Below, one piece after another: positions 14,659 to 23,288 of a stretch of 32,776 nt of DNA. The position numbers were made by a program, and so were the translations under genes. The notes under the pieces were generated by a model. It was not told the origin of the DNA, ran no database searches, and saw nothing but the letters and a program-made list of their open reading frames with translations. Source of the DNA: Oribacterium sp. GTDB taxonomy: Bacteria; Bacillota_A; Clostridia; Lachnospirales; Lachnospiraceae. Location of the stretch: NCBI GenBank assembly GCA_017940955.1, contig JAGAXP010000080.1, forward strand, positions 1 through 32,776, in the 5' to 3' direction. Every line of letters begins with the position of its first letter. The stretch's first letter is position 1.

Positions 14659-16152
14659 ATGGAAAAATTAAACTATCAGGTACTTGAGAAATCCGGCTAT
14701 CAGGGTTACATCCTTAAGGATGCACCGGTTAAGGTTATGCAGTTCGGAGAAGGAAACTTCCTCAGAGCATTTGTTGATTATTTCTTTGATATGTCAAATG
14801 AAAAGGCCGGCTGGAACGGCAAGGTGACTCTTGTACAGCCTATCGCTGCAGGACTTACTGAACTTATCAATGAGCAGGAGGGTCTTTACACTCTTTATCT
14901 TCGCGGATCTGAGAATGGTCAGAAGGTAAACAACAAGAGAGTTATCTCTGTTTGCAAGGACGCTATCAACCCTTATACAAAGGAAGGCTTTGAGGCACTT
15001 CTCGAGCTTGCCAAGTCAGATGATCTTGAATATATCGTATCAAATACAACAGAGGCAGGTATCGTTTACGATGCGGATACAAAGTTCGATCAGGAGCCTC
15101 CTGTATCCTTCCCAGGAAAGATGACAAGGATCCTCTTTGAGAGATTCAAGGCCGGAAAGGGCGGACTTGTGGTTCTTTCCTGCGAGCTTATCGACAATAA
15201 CGGTCAGGAGCTTAAGAAGATCGTTAACCGCCACATCGATGAGTGGAATCTCGGAGCAGATTTCAAGAAGTGGGTAAATGACGAGGTACTTTTCTGCTCA
15301 ACACTTGTTGACAGAATCGTTCCGGGCCGTATCCGTGATCCTAAGGAAGTTGAGGAGATCGAGAAGGAGAATGGCTATACAGATCCTCTTACAGATGTAG
15401 GTGAGGTATTCGGTGTATGGTATATCGAAGGACCTAAGGAGCTTGAGGACAAGCTTCCGTTTAAGAAGGCCGGCGTAAATGTTCACGTTGTTCCTGAGGT
15501 TGCTCCATACAAGAAGAGAAAGGTTCGCATCCTTAACGGTGCACACACAGGCTTCGTACTTGGTGCTTATCTTGCAGGCTTTGATATCGTTCGTGACTGT
15601 ATGCATGATGATGTGGTTAAGAACTATATGAACAAGATGCTTCAGGAGGAGATCATTCCTATCCTTCCTCTTGATAAGGAGGATTGCGAAAAATTTGCAT
15701 CGGCTGTTGAAGACAGATTCAACAATCCGTTTGTAGATCACCAGCTCATGAGCATTTCCCTTAACTCAACCTCAAAGTGGAAAGCAAGAAATATGCCGTC
15801 ATTCCTTGAGTATGTTGAGAAGTTCGGAAAGCTTCCCGAGGTTCTTGCAATGAGCTTTGCTGCTTACATCGCTTTCTACAGCAATGAAGTACAGCGCCGT
15901 GAAGAGGATGGACTCGTATGCAAGCGCCCTGCCGGAAATGAATACAAGATCCAGGACGACAAGGAAGTTCTCGACTTCTACGAGGCACATAAGGCAGATG
16001 ACGTAAAGACACTTGTTCACGCAGTTATGTCCAATGTTGACTTCTGGGGACAGGATCTTACAGCAGTTAAGGACTTCGAAGAGACAACAGTTAAGAATCT
16101 TACTCTCATAAGAGAAGAGGGTGCCAAGGCTGCATACGCATCAGTACTGTAA
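14659..16152 (+). CDS. uxaB: tagaturonate reductase (altronate oxidoreductase)
   Basis: UxaB reduces D-tagaturonate to D-altronate with NADH in the galacturonate (pectin) pathway. The 497-residue protein belongs to the long-chain mannitol dehydrogenase family: MQFGEGNFLRAFVDYFF at the nucleotide-binding N-terminus, a DRIVPGR segment, and KKRKVRILNGAHTGFV, which carries the catalytic Lys and the Asn-Gly-Ala-His motif. Length agrees with UxaB (about 480-500). AAGGGGAT lies upstream of the ATG. Regulation by a cre site at the promoter is indicated. uxaA follows after a terminator-like hairpin; uxaC and the downstream KDG kinase/aldolase genes are not present here. Confidence 0.92.
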   Translation: MEKLNYQVLEKSGYQGYILKDAPVKVMQFGEGNFLRAFVDYFFDMSNEKAGWNGKVTLVQPIAAGLTELINEQEGLYTLYLRGSENGQKVNNKRVISVCKDAINPYTKEGFEALLELAKSDDLEYIVSNTTEAGIVYDADTKFDQEPPVSFPGKMTRILFERFKAGKGGLVVLSCELIDNNGQELKKIVNRHIDEWNLGADFKKWVNDEVLFCSTLVDRIVPGRIRDPKEVEEIEKENGYTDPLTDVGEVFGVWYIEGPKELEDKLPFKKAGVNVHVVPEVAPYKKRKVRILNGAHTGFVLGAYLAGFDIVRDCMHDDVVKNYMNKMLQEEIIPILPLDKEDCEKFASAVEDRFNNPFVDHQLMSISLNSTSKWKARNMPSFLEYVEKFGKLPEVLAMSFAAYIAFYSNEVQRREEDGLVCKRPAGNEYKIQDDKEVLDFYEAHKADDVKTLVHAVMSNVDFWGQDLTAVKDFEETTVKNLTLIREEGAKAAYASVL

Positions 16153-16228
16153 AAGAAATTATCGGATGCGATCTTTTAAGGATCATCCGGAGAAGATGCG
16201 CCAGGATTTTAAATAAGTGATTTATACG

Positions 16229-16276
16229 ACGTCAGTCTTTTGTGAAATGACATTTGCGAAAAGACTGACGTTTTTT
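16229..16276 (+). terminator. strong terminator-like hairpin between uxaB and uxaA
   Basis: ACGTCAGTCTTTT and GAAAAGACTGACGT form a long stem that continues through GTGAAATG/CATTTGC, with a very small loop, followed by TTTTTT. The uxaA ribosome binding site begins about five bases after the T run, so there is no space for a separate promoter downstream. A weaker hairpin CGGATG/CATCCG lies at 16163-16189. Confidence 0.88.
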
Positions 16277-16293
16277 AGAACAGGAGATATGAA

Positions 16294-17784
16294 ATGTCAA
16301 AAGCAAAGGTAGTTCATATAAATGCAGAAGACAATGTTGTGGTTGCCATAGCTCCCATCAGTAAGGGCATGGAGATACAGGTTGATGACATTGACATAAC
16401 TGCAGCTGAAGATATCCCTCAGGGACATAAGGTGGCTGTTAAGCCTATCAAAAAGGATGAGCAGGTCATTAAGTACGGTGTTTCCATCGGTCACGCAACT
16501 AAAGATATTGAGACAGGACAGTGGGTACATACTCATGATATGATGACCAACTTAAGCGGTGAGGTGGTTTATACTTATAACCCCGCTGTACCGGAGAAAA
16601 AAGAAATGCCTGTTGAGACCTTTGAAGGTTTCGTACGCCCTGACGGAAAAGTCGGAACACGTAATGAAATCTGGATCATTCCTACTGTAGGGTGCGTTAA
16701 TGATGTGGCAAAGCACCTTGTGGAGATGAACCAGGATATAGTTCAGGGTTCCATAGAAGGGCTTTACACCTATACACATCCTTTCGGATGTTCTCAGACA
16801 GGCGGAGATCATGCCCAGACTCGTAAGGTGCTTGCAGACCTTGTACGTCACCCAAATGCGGGTGCTGTGCTTGTGCTTTCCCTTGGATGTGAAAATCTCA
16901 CACATGAGCAGTTCCTTAAAGAGCTTGGTGAGTATGATCCTGAGAGAGTAAAGTTCCTTACCTGCCAGGAGGTTGAGGATGAGCTTGAAGCAGGCTCAAA
17001 GCTTTTACATGAGCTTTCAAACTATGCAGGAAAGTTCAAGAGAGAGACAGTAGGTATAGATAAGCTTGTACTTGGCATGAAGTGCGGCGGATCGGATGGC
17101 CTTTCGGGCATAACTGCGAATCCTACAGTCGGAAGAGTATCCGATATGATCGTTGCTCAGGGAGGAACCACAATTCTTACAGAGGTGCCTGAGATGTTCG
17201 GGGCAGAGAGTATGCTCATGGACAGATGCATTAACAAAGAAGTCTTTGAGAAGGCATCAAATATGCTTAATGGCTTCAAGGATTACTTTATAAGCCATAA
17301 TGAGGTGGTTTACGATAATCCGTCTCCCGGTAACAAGGAGGGTGGAATAACAACACTTGAGGATAAATCCTGCGGATGTGTACAGAAGGGCGGAAAGGCA
17401 GCAATCTCAGATGTACTTTCATACGCTGAACCTGTACATACAAAGGGACTTAACCTTCTCTACGGTCCTGGTAATGATCTTGTATCCAGTACAAATCTTA
17501 CTGCAGCAGGCTGTACAGTGATCCTGTTTACCACCGGAAGAGGAACTCCCTTTGGAGCACCCGCTCCTGTAGCTAAGATCGCTACCAATGACAGACTTGC
17601 AGAAAAGAAAAAGAACTGGATAGATTTCAATGCAGGTCCTGTTGCTTCGGAAGGAGAGTCGGTAGATGATGCCGGAAGAAGATTGTTTGACTTTGTTAAA
17701 GAGATTGCCTCAGGAAAACAGACTCAGGCGGAAAAGCATGGCTTCAGAGAGATATCTATATTTAAGGATGGGGTAGTCCTGTAA
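16294..17784 (+). CDS. uxaA: altronate dehydratase
   Basis: UxaA dehydrates D-altronate to 2-keto-3-deoxygluconate (KDG), using a metal centre. The 496-residue protein has an N-terminal SAF-like domain (about 1-100; VKPIKKDEQVIKYG, IGHATKDIETGQWVHTHD) and a large C-terminal domain with GYVRPDGKVGTRNE-like GFVRPDGKVGTRNE, HPFGCSQTGGDH, GCENLTHEQ, KCGGSDGLSGITANP and a Cys pair in DKSCGCVQKGG. Conserved cysteines fit metal or cluster binding. Length is that of canonical UxaA. CAGGAGAT lies just before the ATG, immediately after the hairpin that separates it from uxaB. Confidence 0.93.
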   Translation: MSKAKVVHINAEDNVVVAIAPISKGMEIQVDDIDITAAEDIPQGHKVAVKPIKKDEQVIKYGVSIGHATKDIETGQWVHTHDMMTNLSGEVVYTYNPAVPEKKEMPVETFEGFVRPDGKVGTRNEIWIIPTVGCVNDVAKHLVEMNQDIVQGSIEGLYTYTHPFGCSQTGGDHAQTRKVLADLVRHPNAGAVLVLSLGCENLTHEQFLKELGEYDPERVKFLTCQEVEDELEAGSKLLHELSNYAGKFKRETVGIDKLVLGMKCGGSDGLSGITANPTVGRVSDMIVAQGGTTILTEVPEMFGAESMLMDRCINKEVFEKASNMLNGFKDYFISHNEVVYDNPSPGNKEGGITTLEDKSCGCVQKGGKAAISDVLSYAEPVHTKGLNLLYGPGNDLVSSTNLTAAGCTVILFTTGRGTPFGAPAPVAKIATNDRLAEKKKNWIDFNAGPVASEGESVDDAGRRLFDFVKEIASGKQTQAEKHGFREISIFKDGVVL

Positions 17785-17820
17785 GAACCATTCACTGTGG
17801 GTTTGGTTCTGTAAAATAGA

Positions 17821-17862
17821 AAAGAGAACCTGAAACAGCAAAACCGTTTCGGGTTCTCTTTT
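17821..17862. terminator. bidirectional terminator after uxaA
   Basis: AAAGAGAACCTGAAAC and GTTTCGGGTTCTCTTT form a 16-bp stem (one wobble), with a 9-nt loop. Flanking A and T runs let it serve uxaA and the convergent 67-residue gene. Confidence 0.92.
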
Positions 17863-17863
17863 A

Positions 17864-18067
17864 TTATGCACAAATATTATAAATGATGTTCTTATCACAG
17901 TTGATCTGAACCACCTGACTGATGTCGATGGTACCGTTAGAGATCATTCCAAGAAAAGTATTTACAGAAGTGTTTGTCATCTCGATATCAAGATGGGAAT
18001 TAACACGGTAAACGCTGATCTGATGATCTCCGTTAAGATGTGATAGAACTGAATGAATTCTATCCAT
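17864..18067 (-). CDS. small protein of unknown function (67 residues)
   Basis: This small gene is supported by an excellent ribosome binding site (AGGAGGGGAT, about three bases before the ATG), a plausible promoter upstream and a terminator at its end. The product is soluble by appearance, with no signal peptide or membrane span. It alternates short polar and beta-like stretches (QISVYRVNSHLDIEMTNTSVN; SQVVQINCDKNIIYNICA) and has two Cys near the C-terminus. No family was recognised. Its leader contains a TATTCAG/CTGAATA hairpin (18081-18105) that ends just before the ribosome binding site and could affect translation. Confidence 0.7.
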   Translation of the reverse strand: MDRIHSVLSHLNGDHQISVYRVNSHLDIEMTNTSVNTFLGMISNGTIDISQVVQINCDKNIIYNICA

Positions 18068-18155
18068 ATTATCCCCTCCTTATTCAGTTTTCAAAGTGCT
18101 GAATATGTTCCGGATGCAACCGGAATTATTGTGCAAACTCTATATACAGGTGAAA

Positions 18156-18186
18156 ATTATAGCACATTATTCCAAAATGTCATCAA
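18156..18186 (-). promoter_or_regulatory. promoter of the 67-residue gene
   Basis: Reading leftward: TTGATG (18181-18186), 19-base spacer, then a consensus TATAAT (18156-18161). The spacer is two bases longer than ideal. A TTCCGG/CCGGAA inverted repeat (18108-18125) lies in the leader. Confidence 0.6.
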
Positions 18187-18350
18187 AAAAATTTAAAAAT
18201 AAATAGATAATGCACAATGTATTATAGGATACACGAACTACGCATGACATTAAGAACAAAAAATCAGTGGGAGCCAAATGATGTTTTATTTAAAAAATTT
18301 AAATTATTGAGAGGCAAGGTAATTGTAAAATTAAATTCGGAATTATTTCA

Positions 18351-18379
18351 TTGCAATTTAAGAATGAAGGTGTTATCAT
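18351..18379 (+). promoter_or_regulatory. candidate promoter of the HPr-like gene
   Basis: TTGCAA (18351-18356), 17-base spacer, TATCAT (18374-18379). A TTGACA at 18392-18397 lies further down but has no good -10 at normal spacing. The gap 18187-18483 otherwise contains only AT-rich sequence; a short open frame from 18217 has no ribosome binding site and was not accepted. Confidence 0.4.
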
Positions 18380-18483
18380 CGTGCAAACCGATTGACAGAC
18401 AGCAGAGTGTAAGTAGTTACTGATATTTTAAGTGATTACTTGGGATTAGTTTTTATTTTTGCAGATTTCAGGAGGAAAAAGCG

Positions 18484-18714
18484 ATGAGTGAATTAAACAT
18501 TATGATTCCAAATCGTGAGGCAGTAGGAGATTTCGTAGCATTAACATCAAAGCTTCCATACGAGATGGATCTTGTTCAGGGGTCAAAGATCGTTGATGCA
18601 AAATCAGTACTTGGAATAATTTATATGGGCCTTGGAAAGGTTTTGAACCTTAAGGTCAGAACAGAGAATCTTGCAGACGCAAAGATTTCTCTCAAGGATT
18701 ACATTGTTGAGTAA
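18484..18714 (+). CDS. HPr/Crh-like protein lacking the phospho-histidine
   Basis: The 76-residue protein aligns over its length with HPr. Ser41 in DAKSVLGIIYMGL corresponds to HPr Ser46, the target of HPr kinase, and the following hydrophobic helix is conserved. By ungapped alignment through SKxxY and AKS, the position of the active-site His15 is occupied by Asn10, and the GxHARPA motif is absent (IMIPNREAVG instead). So it cannot act as a normal PTS phosphocarrier. In Bacillus, Crh likewise lacks the His (Gln15), keeps Ser46 and acts as a CcpA co-regulator; that role here is a hypothesis. AGGAGG lies eight bases before the ATG. It has its own terminator. Confidence 0.8.
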   Translation: MSELNIMIPNREAVGDFVALTSKLPYEMDLVQGSKIVDAKSVLGIIYMGLGKVLNLKVRTENLADAKISLKDYIVE

Positions 18715-18729
18715 TTTTTTCAAAACGTT

Positions 18730-18771
18730 AAAAGCGCTCGGATTGGGAGAATTCCCGCTCCGGGCGTTTTT
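18730..18771 (+). terminator. intrinsic terminator of the HPr-like gene
   Basis: AAAAGCGCTCGG pairs with CCGGGCGTTTT with one bulge and a wobble, and an inner GGGA/TCCC stem extends it. A T run follows. Confidence 0.82.
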
Positions 18772-18772
18772 C

Positions 18773-18800
18773 TTGTATATACACTAAATTATGATATGAT
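18773..18800 (+). promoter_or_regulatory. promoter of the YgjP-type gene
   Basis: TTGTAT (18773-18778), 16-base spacer, TATGAT (18795-18800). It starts at the end of the preceding terminator and leaves a leader of only about 13 bases. Confidence 0.5.
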
Positions 18801-18819
18801 AGTCACCGAGGTGTAAGAA

Positions 18820-19371
18820 ATGCAGATAGAGATACAGAGATGCAACAGAAAATCGGTGGTGATCACGGTCAACAGTAAAGCAGAAGTGATCATTAAGGCT
18901 CCCTATAGAACAACAAATGCCGAGATCCAGGAAATATTGCAGAAGAGAGCAAAATGGATCAAGGATCATGTGGATAAAGTAAAGAAAGAAAGGGAGCGGG
19001 CTAAAAGCGTAGAGCCCCTGAGTAACGAGGAACTGAATAAACTGGGTGATGAGGCTGTGGAGTACATACCAAAACGTGTGGAATACTTCGCACCCAAGGT
19101 TGGAGTTCAGTATGGCCGCATAACCATAAGGAACCAAAAGTCCAGATGGGGAAGCTGCAGTTCCAAAGGTAATCTGAATTTTAACTGCCTTCTTATGCTG
19201 ACACCTCCGGAGATAATAGATTATGTAGTGGTTCATGAGCTATGCCACAGAAAGGAAATGAATCATTCCTTTCAGTTCTGGGCACTTGTTGAAAAGGTTT
19301 TACCTGATTACAGGGAAAGACGAAAATGGCTTGATGAAAATGGCGGAGTGATAATCGGACGTATGGAATAA
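18820..19371 (+). CDS. YgjP/DUF45-family metallopeptidase
   Basis: A 183-residue zinc-metallopeptidase-like protein. The metal-binding motif HELCH (His139, Glu140, His143) is followed by KEMNHS, where His149 is the likely third ligand, as in the YgjP/SprT-like group. The preceding RWGSCSSKGNLNFN is the second diagnostic block of this family (DUF45/UPF0758-like YgjP, M48-related). The N-terminal half has a positively charged helical region (about 36-65). Cellular substrate is not known for this family. GAGGTG lies about six bases before the ATG. It is monocistronic, between two terminators. Confidence 0.87.
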   Translation: MQIEIQRCNRKSVVITVNSKAEVIIKAPYRTTNAEIQEILQKRAKWIKDHVDKVKKERERAKSVEPLSNEELNKLGDEAVEYIPKRVEYFAPKVGVQYGRITIRNQKSRWGSCSSKGNLNFNCLLMLTPPEIIDYVVVHELCHRKEMNHSFQFWALVEKVLPDYRERRKWLDENGGVIIGRME

Positions 19372-19430
19372 AAAAGGCACTGCAGAATCGCTTTGTTTAA
19401 TGAATGCAAAACAATTCCGCAGTGCCTTTT
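19372..19430 (+). terminator. intrinsic terminator of the YgjP-type gene
   Basis: AAAAGGCACTGC pairs with GCAGTGCCTTTT, extended by GAAT/ATTC, with an inner TTTGTTT/AAAACAA stem. Confidence 0.88.
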
Positions 19431-19437
19431 AGTACCG

Positions 19438-19484
19438 AAAAAGTGCAGTTGTCAGGGGAGTGATCAGCTCTGACATCTGCATTT
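19438..19484 (-). terminator. terminator of the carboxypeptidase operon
   Basis: Read leftward, AAATGCAG-TGTCAG pairs with CTGACA-CTGCACTTT around the loop, followed by T residues. A small GGGATT/AATCCC hairpin (about 19497-19513) lies nearer the gene. Confidence 0.8.
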
Positions 19485-19528
19485 GTTTATATGTCCGGGA
19501 TTTTCAATCCCGAAGGCCGTGAGGCTCT

Positions 19529-21124
19529 TTATTTTTTAGGATATTTCTTTCTTGAGCGGCTGTTTAAAAGCATATCTCTTCGTATCTTCTGTGCCTTTGA
19601 AAGATCTCTGGTATGCTTAAGCATGCGGGATCTTCGTCTGTTATTGGCATATTTTTCTCTTCTTTCAAACAGGTAGTAAACGAGAAAGATAACTCCTGCA
19701 ATAAGAGCGATAGACCCGAGTATCAGCAGCAGTTGTTTGATAGGTTTGGATATTTCCAGGCGCCCGTTCTCGTTGTTTATCACTATAGGCGCATGTTTTT
19801 CCTGAGCCGCAGGATGTTCGTTTTCTGAGTCGTAAACAACATCGGATTCATTACTCGTGATACTGATGGTTTCCGGAATGGTTTCTTCCGGAAGTTTTAC
19901 GTCCCCTGTTTCTGAAGCTTCTTCTGCCAGCCTTCTGCTGAGTTTGGTCTTCAGAGAATTATCGCTTAATTTGATATATGCTTTTCCTACTGCCCTGTCG
20001 CCGTAACTATAGTCGATACGTGCGAAAGAACCATCGCTTTTTTCTTCGTCACTAAGATCATAGGTAAGAGTATCCGTAACAGCATCGATGTTATCCCCTT
20101 TAGGGACTGTTATATGATATGAAGGAGAGATATCGAAGCCTATTGAGTCTATAAGCTGAATGCCATAAACCTTCATATTGCTGGAGAGCCTGCTCAGATT
20201 CTTATCATTGCTCCTGGCACTTATTGAATAGAAATTATCATAGCCAAAATCAAAGAGTTTTTTGGTATCTGAGTACTGTGCACTATGACCGTTAAGTATC
20301 ACAGCGATAAGAGTCATGCCGTCTCTTTCACATGCCGTAACCAGGGTATTACCTGCTAATGTTGTATAGCCGGTCTTTCCTGCGAAAACTCCGGGATAGT
20401 AGTCCGAATAGCTTTTTCTCATCATATGATGATGGGCGTAAACGGTATTCTCGCTGTCATCAACATTTGGATATTTTGTTATGGGTGCATGTGTATAAGC
20501 CTGGGTTGCATCAATGCTGCGGAAGGTATCATTTCTGATGGCATACTGCATGATCTTTGCATAATCGTGAGCGCAGGTATAATGCTCCGGATCGTTAAGT
20601 CCCGATGGATTGACAAAGTGAGAATTAACACATCCAAGCTCCGCGGCTTTTTCATTCATCAGATCAGCAAATTTCTCGTTGGTCTTTGAAATATACTCGG
20701 CCAAAGCATTGGCACAGTCATTGGCTGAATGAAGCAGAAGGCCGTAAAGACAGTCACGTACTGAAAGCTTATCGCCCGGAACAGCACCGATGATGGTTGA
20801 ATTAGGTTCCAGATTCGTATTTACCGCTGCGTAGGAAAAGGTGACCTTATCTTCCAGATTATCACAGTTCTCAAGAACCAGGATCGCTGTCAGAACCTTT
20901 GTTATGGAAGCCGGATAATAGGCAGTGGTTGCATTCTTTTCATAAAGAACGGCACCGGAATCGGCATCAATCAGGATTGCCCCGTCCGATACGATATCAA
21001 AATCTGCCTGGGGCCATCCTTCGGCATAGCACCTTGAGGTGATAATGAAGACGGAGGCAAGGGTCATCAAAACCTGCTTACACAGCTTATTTTTGTTTAT
21101 AAAGGATTTAATCTTTTGTATCAT
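19529..21124 (-). CDS. D-alanyl-D-alanine carboxypeptidase (peptidase S11, DacA/DacF type)
   Basis: A penicillin-binding protein that trims the terminal D-Ala from peptidoglycan stem peptides outside the membrane. The three active-site motifs are present: SITK at Ser73, SAN at 133-135 and KTG at 250-252. A signal peptide lies at about 15-34 (SVFIITSRCYA cleavage region). After the catalytic domain comes a beta-rich domain (about 300-410), an acidic linker, one membrane span (about 468-490) and a very basic C-terminal tail of about 40 residues. The C-terminal span anchors it, where classic DacA uses an amphipathic helix. At 531 residues it is longer than usual. It overlaps the end of the histidine kinase by 17 bases and is the last gene of that operon. 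Confidence 0.92.
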   Translation of the reverse strand: MIQKIKSFINKNKLCKQVLMTLASVFIITSRCYAEGWPQADFDIVSDGAILIDADSGAVLYEKNATTAYYPASITKVLTAILVLENCDNLEDKVTFSYAAVNTNLEPNSTIIGAVPGDKLSVRDCLYGLLLHSANDCANALAEYISKTNEKFADLMNEKAAELGCVNSHFVNPSGLNDPEHYTCAHDYAKIMQYAIRNDTFRSIDATQAYTHAPITKYPNVDDSENTVYAHHHMMRKSYSDYYPGVFAGKTGYTTLAGNTLVTACERDGMTLIAVILNGHSAQYSDTKKLFDFGYDNFYSISARSNDKNLSRLSSNMKVYGIQLIDSIGFDISPSYHITVPKGDNIDAVTDTLTYDLSDEEKSDGSFARIDYSYGDRAVGKAYIKLSDNSLKTKLSRRLAEEASETGDVKLPEETIPETISITSNESDVVYDSENEHPAAQEKHAPIVINNENGRLEISKPIKQLLLILGSIALIAGVIFLVYYLFERREKYANNRRRSRMLKHTRDLSKAQKIRRDMLLNSRSRKKYPKK

Positions 21125-23288
21125 TTGCTTCTTTCACAGCCTTTTTCAGGACTACGGATGCTTTATAGAGATCTCCGTCAATGCTTATAACAAGCTCTCC
21201 GTTCATAAGCTTTGTCAGGCTCTTTGCTATGGAGAGTCCGAGACCCGAACCCTCGGTTGTACGGCTTACATCGCCTCTTACAAATCTCTCCGTGAGTTCT
21301 TCGGGAGAAATGTTAAGTGGTCTTGAGGAAATGTTTTTTATGGTGCAGGTTGCTGTATCCGAATCATCATCCTCGGTGATATCCACGTAAACTCTCGATT
21401 CACGAAGAGCATATTTACAGCAGTTATTTAAGAGATTCTCGATAACTCTCCAAAGATGTCTTCCGTCGGCAGAGATCATAACAGGATGCTCCGGGTAATT
21501 GAGTATCACTTCAAGCTTTGCGGCATGGGTCTTGTCTTCAAATTCTCCAAGTGCCTGTTCAACTATTTCGTTGTAATTGATATCCGCAAAGTCTATCTTA
21601 ACATTTCCTGAGCTTGCCTTACTGGCTTCCACAAGATCCTCCGTCAGGGTTTTAAGTCTGGTGGATTTCTGGTCAAGAACCTTTATATACTCCTGAACTC
21701 TCGGGTTATCTATTTCCTCACGTTTAAGCAGGTCTACATAGCTTATTATGGAAGTCAGAGGTGTTTTCAGGTCATGGGAAACATTGGTGATAAGGTCTGC
21801 CTTTAAACGTTCGGACTTAACCTGCTCATCAACTGCATGACTCAGACCCGTTGCTATGTGCCAGGCATAAAAATCAATTGACAGAATGATGAGAAGTATC
21901 GCAAGGGCAAGCAGTAAAGCATTGAGACTTGCCATCTTATAGAAACGGACGAAAAGGAAAATTATCATTGCAAATGCCAAAAGGTTCGGAAGAACAAACA
22001 AGAGATAGCTGAAGAGCCTGGAAGTGGTTTTCTCGGCACTGAAGATGTAATGCCCGAAAAGATCACATATCTTTTTCAGCAACGATGATTTCCACAAGCG
22101 CTCTGCTTTATAATTTCTTATTAGCGAAAACAGCATCGGAACAAACACGATGTACTTCAGGAGAAAGCTTAATGCCGATGTCCAGAAATCCCAGTTGTTC
22201 AGAACACCGATAACATTTTCCAAAGACTCAAGAAACTGCGGCGATACCATTTCTGCTATAAAGCCCCAGATAAAGAATGCTGAAACAATTATCTCTGTGG
22301 GACAGTGATCGATCTTATAAAGATGGACCTTTTTATCCGCTTTGTCCTCGCTTTGTCCGGTTTTAAGGGCAAGATATGCAAGAGATGAAATCGCAGCTAT
22401 AGAGGACAGTGAAAGCATCAGGAGCCCTGATATACTTGAAATCCTTCGTCTGTTATAAATCTCTGCATTTTCCTTCAGGATATCATCATTGGGAAATGAG
22501 GTATCTATGCCAACTGAATAGTGGTATTGCGAGCCGTCTGACTGAAATGGATTTCTGGCCTGTAAAAGCGGGATAAGGTTTTGGGGAATGTTTCTGAAGC
22601 TTGTGGATACCTGGAGTGAGTTGGAATCCGCATAAGCAAAGCTTGGCAGGGATCGAATAGCTTCTTCAGTCCGTTCGGGATCGTTTGTGAAAACCACTTC
22701 CTTACCCTTTGAGGTATACCTGATATTAAAAAAGAAGTTGGTTGCACTTTTATCGAACTCATTTTTTACCGCATAGTACCTGGCCAGATATGTTAATGCT
22801 TCTTCCGCAAGAGCTCCAAGGGACATCTGACCGTCTGTGGGGCTGGTTTGTTTATAATTGGGAAGATAAGCACGATATTGAACTATTATCTGATGATTGA
22901 GTTCATCATCTTCTTTTGATATGGTTCTGGATCCGTCATTTTTGAGACGATTCCAGGAATCAAAATAATAGCCCATGGATCTGGCATACTGTATGAGATA
23001 ATCGAGGGAGTAGGATACATTCTGTCCCTGTATGTCAGCCTGAGCTATGATGAGACCAAGGTCCAGCTTTCCGTTTTTTTCAAAAATATCCGTGAGCTGA
23101 ACATAGTCGAAAACATCCGTCATCATCTCATTTGCCTGAGACTCGTAGGAGGCGCTCTTTATATAATCCGGCTGACGTACATACTCCAGGGCTGAGCCCT
23201 CTGCAGCACCGAAGGTTAAGACACCGATGCTGCAGATTATAAGGATTATCGAGACAAAATTAATTATTGTAAGGATGATTCGTTTCAT
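21108..23288 (-). CDS. sensor histidine kinase with large extracytoplasmic and multi-span region
   Basis: A 726-residue kinase. The first span (about 5-28) leads into an extracytoplasmic region of about 250 residues (30-280) that I could not assign to a known sensor domain. Five further hydrophobic segments follow (about 284-306, 330-348, 372-394, 424-448, 453-480). The transmitter has the phospho-accepting His505 in SHDLKTPLTS, the N box NLLNNCCKYA (about 618) and the G box GSGLGLSIAK (about 681). Its start overlaps the response-regulator stop by four bases (ATGA), and its end overlaps the carboxypeptidase, so the three genes form one operon. The large outer part and the coupled peptidoglycan enzyme suggest sensing of cell-wall state; this is inference. 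Confidence 0.93.
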   Translation of the reverse strand: MKRIILTIINFVSIILIICSIGVLTFGAAEGSALEYVRQPDYIKSASYESQANEMMTDVFDYVQLTDIFEKNGKLDLGLIIAQADIQGQNVSYSLDYLIQYARSMGYYFDSWNRLKNDGSRTISKEDDELNHQIIVQYRAYLPNYKQTSPTDGQMSLGALAEEALTYLARYYAVKNEFDKSATNFFFNIRYTSKGKEVVFTNDPERTEEAIRSLPSFAYADSNSLQVSTSFRNIPQNLIPLLQARNPFQSDGSQYHYSVGIDTSFPNDDILKENAEIYNRRRISSISGLLMLSLSSIAAISSLAYLALKTGQSEDKADKKVHLYKIDHCPTEIIVSAFFIWGFIAEMVSPQFLESLENVIGVLNNWDFWTSALSFLLKYIVFVPMLFSLIRNYKAERLWKSSLLKKICDLFGHYIFSAEKTTSRLFSYLLFVLPNLLAFAMIIFLFVRFYKMASLNALLLALAILLIILSIDFYAWHIATGLSHAVDEQVKSERLKADLITNVSHDLKTPLTSIISYVDLLKREEIDNPRVQEYIKVLDQKSTRLKTLTEDLVEASKASSGNVKIDFADINYNEIVEQALGEFEDKTHAAKLEVILNYPEHPVMISADGRHLWRVIENLLNNCCKYALRESRVYVDITEDDDSDTATCTIKNISSRPLNISPEELTERFVRGDVSRTTEGSGLGLSIAKSLTKLMNGELVISIDGDLYKASVVLKKAVKEANDTKD

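Noticed and set aside
18217..18423. 68-codon open frame upstream of the HPr-like gene
   Set aside because: No ribosome binding site, odd basic composition, and it lies in an AT-rich gap that probably contains the promoter of the next gene.
20426..20689. 87-codon plus-strand frame opposite the carboxypeptidase
   Set aside because: It lies wholly inside a gene with intact SxxK, SxN and KTG motifs and has no start signal.
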